NCBI GenBank assembly: GCA_024114885.1
Contig: CP099425.1
Location: forward strand, 1,798,001-1,862,000
From: Septoria linicola
Lineage: Eukaryota > Ascomycota > Dothideomycetes > Mycosphaerellales > Mycosphaerellaceae
Direction of reading: 5' to 3'
DNA length: 64,000 nt
Below, piece by piece: positions 54,869-64,000 of the stretch; positions within the stretch are counted from its first letter, which is position 1, and each line of letters begins with the position of its first letter. Below the pieces are notes generated by a model. It saw only the letters and a list, made by a program, of their open reading frames with translations. It did not search any database and was not told the origin of the DNA. The position numbers were made by a program, and so were the translations under genes.

Positions 54869-55090
54869 ATTGGACGTACCAGTGCAGGGAGGTCTGCGCA
54901 GCTTTATGCCTGGTGTGTGGCCCGCTCGTCAAGTACAGTAGTGCACATCTCTAGCGGACCAACGCCATTCACGATGACTTGTATATCATCTCGAGTGGGT
55001 CCATGGTATGTTACTCGGTTGAATTGCAAGCACACATAGCAAATTGGGTCGAAACAGCCTCTTTCGCCTGGAACATGCTATACAGACACC

Positions 55091-55546
55091 ATGGCAAAGT
55101 CGGAAGGCCGATGGAGTCAGCTCCTGTCTTTCCGACAGAGTCAACAAGACATTGAGCCGCACTTCGTCTATCCGGGCGACCTAGCTGCAGATAATCCTCG
55201 CTTCCAGACCAGACGAGACATTGAACCCACCTGCGAGGTGTATCACGACAGCCGCGAAGCAGTTTTTGTAGAAGAGGCTAGGCTGACCAACATCGGCTTC
55301 GAGCAGAGATGGCGAGCACATCTAAAATGGCCACAGGAGAACTTGCGAGGCGCATCGCAGCAACAGCGACACCTCAGGCGTGTAACAAGTCTTCTCAAAG
55401 AAAGTATCGCTCGGCAAACACAGGCAGCTTGGGTCTCCAGCGAGTGTGGACCCCTTGAGTGTGAAGCGGAACGACATCTGGCTGTACTACGGCGGATCCA
55501 GATCGAAGCTCTCGATCTGCTTGCCAGGATTGGGAGGTTGTCGTGA
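55091..55546 (+). CDS. Hypothetical protein, 151 aa
   Basis: Single-exon frame starting at ATG 55,091. It is charged and rich in Gln and Arg, with RHLRRVTSLLKESIARQTQA and AERHLAVLRRIQIEALDLLA predicted to be helical. No signal peptide, membrane span or known domain. It lies in tandem with the short frame at 55,652, 105 bp away, and the two could be exons of one gene. Confidence 0.45.
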   Translation: MAKSEGRWSQLLSFRQSQQDIEPHFVYPGDLAADNPRFQTRRDIEPTCEVYHDSREAVFVEEARLTNIGFEQRWRAHLKWPQENLRGASQQQRHLRRVTSLLKESIARQTQAAWVSSECGPLECEAERHLAVLRRIQIEALDLLARIGRLS

Positions 55547-55651
55547 AGACGGCCGAAGAGTCGCGAAGTCGAATGGTGGCGACAGTGAAAGACTGGTAAT
55601 ATAAGTTTATGGTCTGCGTATGCGAAGACTGCAGCCCTGTACATTCTCAGC

Positions 55652-55906
55652 ATGTCGCGAACAATACCAGGGCTTCGGTCCGTGAAGTCAATGGACGACA
55701 GCGATGACACTGTGGCTCCGGCTGTGGAGTCCTCGCCAACTTTCGATTTCGCTCAGTATGAGTACGAAATGACATATCCCTTCTGCCCGCACTGCAACGA
55801 CGATTGGCGGGAGTCTTCTTTTGATCATCGACAAGTCGAGGCTGGGCGAGCTATAGTTGACCGGCTGCAACATCGAGTTGCAGAATTGGAGAGTCTGCTC
55901 CTGTGA
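55652..55906 (+). CDS. Hypothetical small protein with CxxC
   Basis: Frame of 84 residues. An acidic Ser/Asp stretch is followed by MTYPFCPHCNDDWRE, with one CxxC and a nearby His that could bind a metal, and a C-terminal leucine-containing helix (IVDRLQHRVAELESLLL). It is too short for a firm assignment. It may be an independent small protein or the last exon of the gene starting at 55,091. Confidence 0.4.
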   Translation: MSRTIPGLRSVKSMDDSDDTVAPAVESSPTFDFAQYEYEMTYPFCPHCNDDWRESSFDHRQVEAGRAIVDRLQHRVAELESLLL

Positions 55907-56081
55907 CCAAGATTCTTGTAGGGAACCTTGGGTGTGTATTGGCAGGGGTAGCCGGGTCTGGAATGTTGATCGCTGTGAGAGCAGTCCGCGGAAGGAGGCC
56001 TTCAGACGTGATAGCTGTTCAAAGTCATCCAGTAAACAGCTTGATATTGTTTTGGTATCCTATGTTGAAACGCTAGTTCGT

Positions 56082-57136
56082 TTATGTCGTCAATGTCTTC
56101 ATCATCCATTCATATACCTAGGATCTTGATTAGCATAATGGACAGGCTGGTATCAGAAAAGCACTCACAGCCCATTGTGCAGCATTCACAATAAAGGCCC
56201 TCGCACTGCAGACACCCAGACCTCGAAAGAAGGCACCTGCCCCTTCTTTCCGATAGACCGCCATAGCAATAGCGCTGGTGCTCGGCCTTGCAGATACTAC
56301 TGCTTTGGACGCGCCTGCTGAAGCGCCCAGCAAGGGCTCTCGAGCACCAGTTCCAGCAGTCGGCAAAAGGTCCCAAGTCTGCACCCTCGTCTTGACGACA
56401 TCAAGTGGAAAGATACTCGCCCACGTAATCACTCCTGCCAGACCGCCACAAAGGAGCACCTTCAACGCTTCCTCAGTGTGGGAGTCTGCTTCATTGACGA
56501 TCGCTCTTTTGCTCAGCTCATACGACCAGAAATAGAAGCCATAGCCAACGCTATCTCTGACAGCCGTAATGGTACCTCCCATGTAAAGACCTCTGACGCC
56601 AGCTGCCCGCCACAGCTCCTGGGTCACCTGCCATGATGAGCGAGGAGGGTGCGACACTTGAGCACGACATTTGACAAGCTCTGTGGGCGTGGAGACAAAG
56701 AATGTGGCAAGACCGCCGAGAGCGCCGGCAGACCAAATCTTCCACCATTCGGGCTGAGTAGCAAATTGTGAAGGCAGTGTGTCCAGAGTTCCAGTGTGAA
56801 AGTAAGACAAGGAGCGATTATAGGTCATAAACATCACAGCATTCAGCGCGCCATAGCCGAGTATCGGAGCTGCGGCACCGCGAGCAAATTGAGTCCATCG
56901 TGCAAGGGATTGCTGAGCCGGAGAAGACGTGCCGTGGGACAGCAATGACTGTTGTGCTTGGGATGGGATCACAGTCGCCGAGCCGGCCTGCAACTTGGTC
57001 TTGATGATATCTAGAGGATTGCCGATGAGGATACCTGAGCACGAAAATGAGAATGAGACTCAGGAGTGGATGATTGCGTTTCTGGAGAACTACCTATAGC
57101 TCCAGAAACGTACCCAGCCCAGAAGTCGGCGGACAT
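56082..57136 (-). CDS. Mitochondrial carrier family (SLC25-type) transporter
   Basis: Exons 57,136-57,094, 57,034-56,169 and 56,117-56,082, with introns of 59 and 51 bp, give about 314 residues, the standard carrier size. The first exon supplies MSADFWAGYVSGAI; the last supplies VYEWMMKTLTT, the typical carrier C-terminus. All three carrier signatures are present: PLDIIKTKLQ (repeat 1), PTELVKCRAQ (repeat 2, Glu in place of Asp) and PLDVVKTRVQ (repeat 3). GLYMGG, SVGYGFYFWSYE and AFFRGLG are also in place. Such proteins exchange metabolites across the inner mitochondrial membrane. The layout resembles carnitine/basic amino-acid carriers, but the substrate cannot be named from this. Without the small end exons the frame looks truncated at both ends. 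Confidence 0.88.
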
Positions 57137-57669
57137 GCTATCGGGGAGGAGGGAAGCGGGAGAGCGCGGCGGACAAAGGATACGCGATCAATGATGCCTC
57201 CATACAGACTGCTCGTGGTTGTCAGAGAGGGGGGATGCAGGTCGAAACTGCCTAGCTAGGAAGGAAGCAGGAACGTGTCGATGGTGGTTGCTGTGACAGG
57301 CTTGGCAGGCGGCGGCAGGTGGGATGACGGGACGAGGCGAGGTGAGCTGTTCTGTGACGATCTCTCGGTGGCGTTGTCATCCAGACTTCGTCGAGTCTCA
57401 CAGCGCGAGCTTCACCAGTCAATGACACACACTCGGTTTCGAGGGCGTCCTCCAGTCACTTGCCATTGCCTCTCGCACTTCTTCACGCCCTCGACATCTC
57501 ATCACTTCCCTTAAGCACATTGCTTCCACACCATCTCCCATTTACTCGCATCAGCACCACTCGACAACAGCGCCTGGCCAACACCGCCACCACCTCATTG
57601 TCCCACGAGCAGCACGACCTCACATAACCGCCGGCGTGCAGCGACTAGCACGTTCAGTGTTGCCTGTTC
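57137..57669. promoter_or_regulatory. Divergent intergenic region
   Basis: 533 bp between the start codons of the mitochondrial carrier gene and the NYN-domain gene. Pyrimidine-rich sequence before 57,670 suits a fungal core promoter. A 79-codon plus frame at 57,275 has no support. Confidence 0.5.
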
Positions 57670-59730
57670 ATGTCCACGTTGACCGAAACCAAGCCATGGG
57701 ACCTTAGCCACGTCCTCGACTTTGTGAACACACTGTCGACTCATCACCCAGCAGAGCACAATGCCGCTGCTGATGAGACCAAACCGGCCAGAGCTGCCAA
57801 CTCTGCGTCTCACCATGCCAATGGTCTTTCAAACCTCACTACGGAGGACGAAGACACTAACGGAGGTGTTGGCTTAGGCAGCTTCGACAAAGTCTGGCAA
57901 TTCTTGGGCACACCAGCCCTCAGTAATGACAAGAAGCCACAGCTGCAATCTCACAAGAAGCAAGAGCCCACTATCGTTAACAAGCTCGATTACACATCGG
58001 ACGGCGCAGCTTACACGCTGAATCGTGGCAAGCCAGTACCGATTCAGCGCCATCCATCCTTTACAGATGGCACCGACGGAGAAGATCGTGTTGATGGCAA
58101 GCCTTTGACGAAGACGCAAAAGAAGCGCATGCGCAGGAAGGAGAGGCGCGAGCAAGAGGTGGCTCAAGTCCGTTTGAATGGCGGCCGAGCAGATGCAATT
58201 TCAGAGTCAGAGGCCGAGACTACTGGCAAGAAGACGCCAGCACACAAGGCTTCGGCTCATGTCATGAAGGAGAAGAGCACGACAGCGCACCAGTCACCCA
58301 GCAAGCCGGATTCTAACAAGGAGGATCTACAAGCCCGCTTGACTGCTCTGGGCAAGGAAAAACAGTCCAATGCCACGAAGCAGACGGCAAAGAGCCCGAA
58401 GCCAGCTCCAGCGCATCCTGCAAAGGGCAACGCTTCCGGCCCCGACGAAGAAAAGACCACGAGTCAGGCAGTCAACGCTGTAGCTGCTGCTATGGCTGCG
58501 CTCAAACATGCTTCTACTCCTGCCACACCAACGCCAAATCCAGCCCCGCAACGTAACAAGAACCCACCCTCGACGCCGACTCAAACCAAGCGACAGCCAG
58601 TTGCACAGACACAACCTGTGCAGAGGTCGCAGATTCAGACATCACAAGCTGTCAGTAAGCTGAAGCTGGTTCCAGCATCTGTTGGTGTTCAGCCGGCGCT
58701 CAACCCCCAGCTTACAAGCTTGTTCGATGGCAAGCAGCAATCGATCGGTGGTATCAACCCAACATCCGTTGCCCGTGCCATGCATGTATCGACTGGTCCA
58801 TCGAGCGCGAAGAAGCCGCGTCAACAGCCAATCATCGAACCAAAGATCATCCGCTCTGGCGAAGACCGACATTGGGCGTTGCTTATGAAGCTCATCAATG
58901 TGTTCGGTGACGACCGGAAGCACCTCGTGTCGCCCATGAACATGACCACGCACAGCAGCGATCCCAAGGGCATTCATGTGTTTGTCGACGCATCGAACAT
59001 TTGCATTGGTTTCATGGACATGCTCAAGTACACGCGTGGCATCCACCCGATGGCACATTTGCCTCAAGCAAATCTGTCCTTTGACGGCTTGGCTCTGCTC
59101 ATGGAGCGTCGTCGTCCAGTCGCGAAGCGCGTCCTTGCCGGCTCCAATCCCTGGTTGCCGGCATTCGACAAAGCCAAGGCCATCGGCTATGAGATGAACA
59201 TCTTTGAGAAGGTATACAAGGCTCGTGAACTCACAGATCGCCAGCTCTTTTTCCAACAGCAAGACGCTCGTCGGTATGGGAAAGGCTCGAAAGCGCCACC
59301 CGTTCACCCGAGTGCCAGCATCGCAAAGCAAGGCTCTTCACCACCTGTCTACTCGGTCTTGGGTCCTAGTATTGGCAGCGGAAGCGGTAGTGGCACGGAA
59401 ACGTCTACTGCGCCGCAATACGCGCCTGCTAAGATGATCGAGCAAGGTGTGGATGAGATTCTGCATTTGAAGATGATGGAAAGTGTTGTGGATTACGAGA
59501 CGCCGAGCACGATTGTGCTGGCGACTGGCGATGCTGCACAGGCCGAGTATAGTCAAGGGTTCATGGCAATGGCCGAGCGGGCCTTGAAGAAGGGTTGGAC
59601 AGTCGAGCTTGTCTCATGGAGCAAGAACATTAGTAAGACTTACTTGAAGAGCAACTGGACTGGAGCTTGGGACGGCAGATTCAAAATCATCTATCTCGAT
59701 GATTTTGCCGAAGAGCTGCTTGACATGTGA
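57670..59730 (+). CDS. NYN (PIN-like) domain protein, putative RNase
   Basis: Single-exon protein of 686 residues. The first 430 residues are low in complexity: acidic and Ser/Ala-rich, with a strongly basic patch at about 157-170 (KTQKKRMRRKERREQE) and Lys/Pro/Gln-rich linkers. The conserved domain begins near residue 434 with HVFVDASNICIGF, the first acidic strand of the NYN/LabA-type PIN fold. ERRRPVAKRVLAGS follows, and after an inserted Ser/Gly linker come VDEILHLKMMES, TIVLATGDAAQAEYSQGF and WTVELVSWSKNISKTY. The Asp residues in FVDASN, EILHLKM and ATGD match the metal-binding set of such nucleases. A role in RNA processing or decay is inferred. Confidence 0.85.
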   Translation: MSTLTETKPWDLSHVLDFVNTLSTHHPAEHNAAADETKPARAANSASHHANGLSNLTTEDEDTNGGVGLGSFDKVWQFLGTPALSNDKKPQLQSHKKQEPTIVNKLDYTSDGAAYTLNRGKPVPIQRHPSFTDGTDGEDRVDGKPLTKTQKKRMRRKERREQEVAQVRLNGGRADAISESEAETTGKKTPAHKASAHVMKEKSTTAHQSPSKPDSNKEDLQARLTALGKEKQSNATKQTAKSPKPAPAHPAKGNASGPDEEKTTSQAVNAVAAAMAALKHASTPATPTPNPAPQRNKNPPSTPTQTKRQPVAQTQPVQRSQIQTSQAVSKLKLVPASVGVQPALNPQLTSLFDGKQQSIGGINPTSVARAMHVSTGPSSAKKPRQQPIIEPKIIRSGEDRHWALLMKLINVFGDDRKHLVSPMNMTTHSSDPKGIHVFVDASNICIGFMDMLKYTRGIHPMAHLPQANLSFDGLALLMERRRPVAKRVLAGSNPWLPAFDKAKAIGYEMNIFEKVYKARELTDRQLFFQQQDARRYGKGSKAPPVHPSASIAKQGSSPPVYSVLGPSIGSGSGSGTETSTAPQYAPAKMIEQGVDEILHLKMMESVVDYETPSTIVLATGDAAQAEYSQGFMAMAERALKKGWTVELVSWSKNISKTYLKSNWTGAWDGRFKIIYLDDFAEELLDM

Positions 59731-59953
59731 TTGTGACAAAGGAAGCCACCAGACATCGCACTGCTCAGCTCAAAGTCACACGATCACTCAGGACTTGCGA
59801 AGGAGTCATTCTTCGACTCGAAGCTTACGCCTTTTAGGCCTGGAAGCTTGATTTTATGCACAAACATGATGTGCAGACTACATAGAAAGAGACTGCTAAC
59901 ATGTTCGCCTTTGTCGCCAAGGCTTAGCACATTCTCTAGCAAATTCATCCTAG

Positions 59954-60892
59954 CTATTCGCTGTGCCGCTCTGGCAGACGCCCACTCTCCTCGTCATCAT
60001 TTTCGTCCAATTCCATCTGCCGCTTGACCTGTGCATTTTTGATGTCCTCCCATAAGTGTACCACGCCAGAAATCGTGTCATGACCAGCCCACGTGAATCT
60101 GTACTCTGACCCTCTCAACTTCGCCACGTCGCATCTCGCTCTCTCACCTGCCGATGCCTCCGCAAATTCAGCCATAGTCACTCCTCCAACACGCTCGATC
60201 CGGACAGCAGCAAGCCCAAACATTTCCCCCCGCTGTCTCATCGCGTCTGTGCGAAGCACCTCGCATGAATCGCCAGGATTGAAGTCCATTTGTCCTTCAG
60301 AAGCTGCTTCGAGCTCATCAATGTAGTTACCAATGAAACACTCAGTATCGCGAGGTGGTTGGGAGAGAAGCATACTCCGCCAACTCCCAACTTCATCCTC
60401 AGTAGCTGATGAACGAGAATTTGTGAGCGTGAACGTCGATACTTTCTCACGTTTCCGTATCGGTAGGATGCTTGTCAAGAGGGATTGTGTTCCTCGTAAG
60501 GAGAGGACTTGGTGGCAGGGTGTAGAGAGGTCGATGAAATGAATTTTGCGACTTCTTGGGCTCGTTGAAAGGACTGGCGCTGGACGGAGGAAGAGCGCGC
60601 GTTGGAGGCTGATGGAAGATGTGATTGTCGCGTGCCAGGTTTTGGAGATGCGTTGGGAGAGGAGCACGGAGCGGATGGGGAGTTGCAGGAGGATTGCTTC
60701 GAGGAGTTCGGTTGTGGCGAGGACTTGTTCGATCGAGGTCGTGCGAGCGGTTTGGTGGTGGCCGTGGTTGAGTTCTTGTGGCGATTTGGTTGGAGTAGGT
60801 CGCGTTCGTGGATGTGATGTGGTTTTGACGGCAGCGAGACTGTCGCGTGAGGTTGTGGTTGCTGTCGCTGTTCCAGGCATTTTCGTGGGCAT
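59954..60892 (-). CDS. F-box protein
   Basis: Single-exon protein of 312 residues. After a Thr/Pro-rich N-terminus, residues about 55-100 (VLATTELLEAILLQLPIRSV, then LLSQRISKTWHATITSSISL, QRALFL) match the F-box pattern of fungal proteins: E-x-x-E-x-I-L-x-x-L-P, then L-x-x-x-R-V-x-K-x-W. Such proteins recruit substrates to SCF ubiquitin ligases through Skp1. The C-terminal part (SWRSMLLSQPPRDTECFI, YRFTWAGHD) also resembles sequence that follows the F-box in this fungal family. The substrate is unknown. Confidence 0.8.
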   Translation of the reverse strand: MPTKMPGTATATTTSRDSLAAVKTTSHPRTRPTPTKSPQELNHGHHQTARTTSIEQVLATTELLEAILLQLPIRSVLLSQRISKTWHATITSSISLQRALFLRPAPVLSTSPRSRKIHFIDLSTPCHQVLSLRGTQSLLTSILPIRKREKVSTFTLTNSRSSATEDEVGSWRSMLLSQPPRDTECFIGNYIDELEAASEGQMDFNPGDSCEVLRTDAMRQRGEMFGLAAVRIERVGGVTMAEFAEASAGERARCDVAKLRGSEYRFTWAGHDTISGVVHLWEDIKNAQVKRQMELDENDDEESGRLPERHSE

Positions 60893-61218
60893 ATGCGGTA
60901 GGATTTGAGAGTGATGGCACGGCCGTGGTGATCTGTGGCGGAATTGTTAAATGTAGTCAGTGGTCACTATGAGTGAATCCAGAAGTGTCTGACACGGCTT
61001 CTGAGTCATGTTCTTGAAGTAGTGGACTTGTACAAAGAGCATCTTGAGATGACAAAGCATAGAGTCACAACGAGCACAAGATAGAGTAAGTTTGACGGAA
61101 AGTGGTTGATTCTGCCAGCTACCTGACTTACGGCAGCCTGAAGCCGCTAGATCCTGAGTGAGCCTGCTTCTTGGGTGAAAGTGCTAGGCGCTCTGCATGA
61201 ATTGTGTCCTCCTCTACT
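60893..61218. other. Intergenic, no supported gene
   Basis: Contains the presumed promoter of the F-box gene (reading left) and the 3' region of the ubiquitin-eS31 gene. No gene or repeat seen. Confidence 0.5.
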
Positions 61219-61819
61219 TTACTTTGGGTCGTCGAAAACGTAGGTCAGGTGGCAGCGACCGCAGTACTGGCGGTTGTGCATGGCAGCCATGAAGATACCG
61301 GCACCGCACTGGAGATGAGTCAGTATACGTGTTCCACATGGCGAAAGATGTGGGAGTCTTACGGTCTCTGCTGGGCACTCTCTCCTCAGACGCTCGATCT
61401 TTCCATCACCGTCGACCTTGTAGTACTTGAGCACAGCCAACTTGGTCTTCTTGCGCTTGTGCTTGATCTTCTTTGGGGTGGTGTAGACCTTCTTCTTGCG
61501 CTTCTTGGCCATACCACCACGCAGGCGGAGGACCAAGTGAAGGGTGGACTCCTTCTGGATGTTGTAGTCGCTGAGGGTGCGGCCATCCTCGAGCTGCTTG
61601 CCGGCGAAGATCAAGCGCTGCTGGTCCGGTGGAATGCCCTCCTTGTCCTGGATCTTGCTCTTGACATTGTCGATGGTGTCCGACGACTGTGGCACATGGT
61701 TAGTATTTGCGATGGTGGCGGCGCGTGCGATGGCGCTCGATCGTGGGCGATGGTGGTGGGCGTACCTCCACCTCGAGGGTGATAGTCTTGCCCGTGAGGG
61801 TCTTCACGAAGATCTGCAT
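61219..61819 (-). CDS. UBI3: Ubiquitin-ribosomal protein eS31 fusion
   Basis: Exons 61,819-61,766, 61,686-61,363 and 61,308-61,219 with introns of 79 and 54 bp; all junctions are in phase 0 and the product has 155 residues. Exon 1 is the start of ubiquitin (MQIFVKTLTGKTITLEVE). Exon 2 continues SSDTIDNVKSKIQDKEG to LRLRGG, the cleavage site, and then the basic eS31 start (KKRKKKVYTTPKKIKHKRKK). Exon 3 supplies the zinc-finger end (CGAGIFMAAMHNRQYCGRC). The product is cut to give free ubiquitin and a 40S subunit protein; the fused ubiquitin helps eS31 fold. The gene symbol follows the budding yeast name of this fusion (also RPS31). Confidence 0.97.
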
Positions 61820-62845
61820 CTTCGCTGTTGTCACTACCTACGCAGACTGCGATCCTTGAAAGTGATGAAGAAGCAAAAGAAGATGGCCAAAATCGTCGGC
61901 TTATTTCTTCCGGTGGGGACCCTCCGACGTCTTGGCATAGAATGCCTCAGGCGAGAAGTTTGCGCGTGCCATAACGAACATCTCTGCTTCACCTTGATCC
62001 TACATGTGCACATGAGCGCCGCATATTCGATAAACAAGGTGTGTCTCGTGGCTGCTTCAAATACTTCCGTGGCATCAGGCAATACACGTGCCACTCTATA
62101 CGAGATGTCTGTGCCTTTAGATTGATGAGAGGCAAGTACTGCAAACGCTGCCAATGCGCGGCCTAGATGACGACGGCACATTTCAATACCAACGACCACA
62201 TCTCTCTGGCGACAAGATGGTCAACGTCGCGATGCTATGGCAATGTTCCGCGAAGACGCTGCCGACGCCGTTTGTACATGTTCGCGCCGTGGATCAGCGG
62301 ACAATAGCTTGCGCAATACCAAGCGCTATGGCCAAGTTTCAAATGGATCGGCAAACGGGTCCTGCGACGTTGTCCAGACGACGCCTACATGATGACAGCA
62401 CCAACAAACCCACCGGCGCTGAACTTCTCTTTAACCCTAGACAATCTACCCAGCCTTCTCCATTATACCACACGCAGCTAGTTCTTGTACATCTGTACAT
62501 AGCTAGCACTTGAGCAGAGTTCTTTGCAGGCAAAAGAGCTCTTACACTCGCACCGGGCTTGAGGAGCCCATAACAACACCTCCGCTTTGCTGGGGATTGG
62601 CATCGCGCGAGGACTGAGGAACATTCAACGAGGTTAAACCACGGCGGTGGTTTGCGCTTGCGAACTTGCGGGAGATGTAAGTCTGTCCGCACTTCGACTC
62701 TCGAAGTGCCTTTGATTCATGGAAACTTGGCGCTAATGCACGACATGCAGACCGGATACCAGAGGCTCATTCACTTGAGCTTCATATTATCAACTGGAAC
62801 TAGGACCATATTCCCCGGATCTCATCTTGCCGACAATCGACAACA
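61820..62845. other. Intergenic, promoter region, no supported gene
   Basis: About 1 kb between the divergent ubiquitin-eS31 gene and the Gln-rich protein. Frames at 61,834-62,199 (-), 62,154-62,513 (+) and 62,339-62,692 (-) overlap one another and have no features. The left part should be the strong promoter of the ribosomal protein gene, the right part a long upstream region of the Gln-rich gene. Confidence 0.5.
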
Positions 62846-64000
62846 ATGCTGCCCGTAACATCTTCATCGATACAAAAGCGGCGTCAGACCCACCGACGCC
62901 AGCAATCGCTAGAGGTGCCCATCCTCGCAACTCCGCTACCACAGCACAGGAGAGCGAATTCGAGACCGACGAACCACCGGAGAGGCCTCAGCGTTGACCA
63001 AGCAATGAGTGCCATGAGTTCGCCGTCTCAGTTTCGTCCTCTCCTGCCGCAGGATGGCTACCACGGGCTGCCTTCTGGACCATCATCACTACGGAACCAC
63101 CAACAACTGGATACTAACACAGCACAATACGCCCTCCAGGAGCAACAACACCAACAGCATTTCACAATCAAGCAAGAACCGCATTCGCATAGTCTGCCAC
63201 CGCCGCTTAGCGCGCCGCCGCTCGCGCATCCTCATCATCCTCCTCCTCAACCTCTGGACTTTCAGTCCCATCTCCAACAACAGCTGAATGGCATGTACAA
63301 CCCCAGTACCGCTGCTGTCGGCCTCGATCCCCAACAGACTGCTGCGTACCAAAGCCTGCAAAGCCACATGGCATGGTACGCTTCGCAGTTTGGCAACAGT
63401 TCGCCAAACCCACATGTCAATGCACAAAGCCAGCCAGTCATTCAGGTGAGCCATGCGGCCGCCAACGAGATGTCTGTGCCTGTCTTCCTGTCGCAACCAC
63501 AAATGCAGGCCATGCCTGGGACGCCTCTATCCCATGGGCAGTCGCAGACTGTCCCGAACACGCCCCAAAACCACGGCCAGAGCTGGCCCAGTCCGCCGCC
63601 GTCCAATATGAAGCACCAGAGGAGCCAGAGCTACCAGCTTGACGTTGCGCCTATGCCACAGCAGCAAGCACAGCGTCAGGTATATGAGCTTGATGGCTCC
63701 TTTGGTTACAATGGCGAACAGGACTACGCCGCATCATACTCCTCATCAGTCGCCGATCCTTCATCGCCTCCTCAACAGCACAGCACACCGATGCCGACCT
63801 TGTACGAAGAGCCTTCGGCAAACTTGCTTCTCCAAGCAACCGCTGGAGCTGAGCAAGATTTCAACAGCCCTCATTTCATGGTAGGTGGCGGTCACATGTG
63901 CCCAGAGCAGGCCGCACTTGACGCAGCAGGTATTGACGCGACATACATCGACACCGGCATCACCGAAGAGCACATCAACTCCTGGCTTGTGCACCCTACC
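62846..64000 (+). CDS. Gln-rich, probable transcription regulator (5' part, runs off the edge)
   Basis: From ATG 62,846 one frame is open for 385 codons to the window end, with no stop. The product is rich in Gln, Pro, Ser and His: basic Ser-containing motifs at the start (KRRQTHRRQQSLEVPILATP, RRGLSVDQAMSAMS), long Gln/His runs (LQEQQHQQHF, LQQQLNG), SPPPSNMKHQRSQSYQLDV, and an acidic region (EEPSANLLLQATAGAEQDF). This suits the N-terminal activation part of a fungal transcription factor, perhaps of the C2H2 SWI5/ACE2 or related type, with the DNA-binding domain beyond the window. That class is a guess. RxxS sites (RRQQSLE, RGLSVD, HQRSQS) could be kinase targets. Confidence 0.7.
   Translation, partial: MLPVTSSSIQKRRQTHRRQQSLEVPILATPLPQHRRANSRPTNHRRGLSVDQAMSAMSSPSQFRPLLPQDGYHGLPSGPSSLRNHQQLDTNTAQYALQEQQHQQHFTIKQEPHSHSLPPPLSAPPLAHPHHPPPQPLDFQSHLQQQLNGMYNPSTAAVGLDPQQTAAYQSLQSHMAWYASQFGNSSPNPHVNAQSQPVIQVSHAAANEMSVPVFLSQPQMQAMPGTPLSHGQSQTVPNTPQNHGQSWPSPPPSNMKHQRSQSYQLDVAPMPQQQAQRQVYELDGSFGYNGEQDYAASYSSSVADPSSPPQQHSTPMPTLYEEPSANLLLQATAGAEQDFNSPHFMVGGGHMCPEQAALDAAGIDATYIDTGITEEHINSWLVHPT

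Noticed and set aside
58642..59331. 229-codon minus-strand frame
   Set aside because: Shadow of the NYN-domain gene, with no motif of its own.
61204..61782. 192-codon plus-strand frame
   Set aside because: Complement of the ubiquitin-eS31 gene including its introns.
1..64000. tRNA, rRNA and other structured RNA genes
   Set aside because: I looked for tRNA-like A/B boxes and rRNA segments by eye and recognised none; a covariance-model scan would be needed to exclude them.

Overview
The window is nuclear DNA of a filamentous ascomycete, most likely a dothideomycete. The grounds are short 48-79 bp GT-AG introns with CTRAY-type branch points, an ascomycete gene set (S28 peptidase, GH76 mannanase, tyrosinase, Zn2Cys6 regulators, a fused ubiquitin-eS31 gene) and a large block of RIP-mutated transposons. 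The class is inferred from general character, not from a marker gene.

Layout. Positions 1-11,300 are a sparse accessory flank: a PLP-dependent ammonia-lyase-like gene, two repeat-rich secreted proteins, an S28 peptidase, a 5'-truncated tyrosinase relic fused to a LINE ORF1 fragment, and a broken threonine deaminase (ILV1-like) whose 3' half grades into the next region. Positions about 12,000-34,690 are one AT-rich island of about 22.7 kb. CpA and TpG are almost absent while CpG is kept, ATG is nearly missing, and no open reading frame survives. By reading through in-frame TAG/TAA I could recognise a Copia-type gag, a Tad-like LINE (endonuclease and RT), a hAT transposase, a Ty3/Gypsy pol, a Tc1/mariner transposase, a long unidentified coding relic, and two different histone-H3-fold genes. 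Several short introns in these relics carry the same 13-nt tandem motif (core TAGTCGGC).

From 34,691 composition returns abruptly to normal. The right flank begins with a small cysteine-rich secreted protein, a triple-DUF3820 protein, a SIMPL-domain protein and a catalase-like protein. Next comes a head-to-head pair in which one gene has only a Zn2Cys6 DNA-binding domain and the other only the fungal transcription-factor middle domain, which suggests one regulator split by an inversion. A GH76 enzyme follows. From about 46 kb the content is housekeeping: DPB2 (DNA polymerase epsilon subunit B) divergent from a NASP/Hif1-type H3-H4 chaperone, a mitochondrial carrier, an NYN-domain protein, an F-box protein, ubiquitin-eS31, and the 5' part of a Gln-rich protein that leaves the window.

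The most interesting points are the decayed H3-like genes inside the transposon island and the shared-motif introns there, followed by the split regulator and the RIP-damaged ILV1 gene at the island border. No CRISPR array, rRNA or tRNA gene was recognised.
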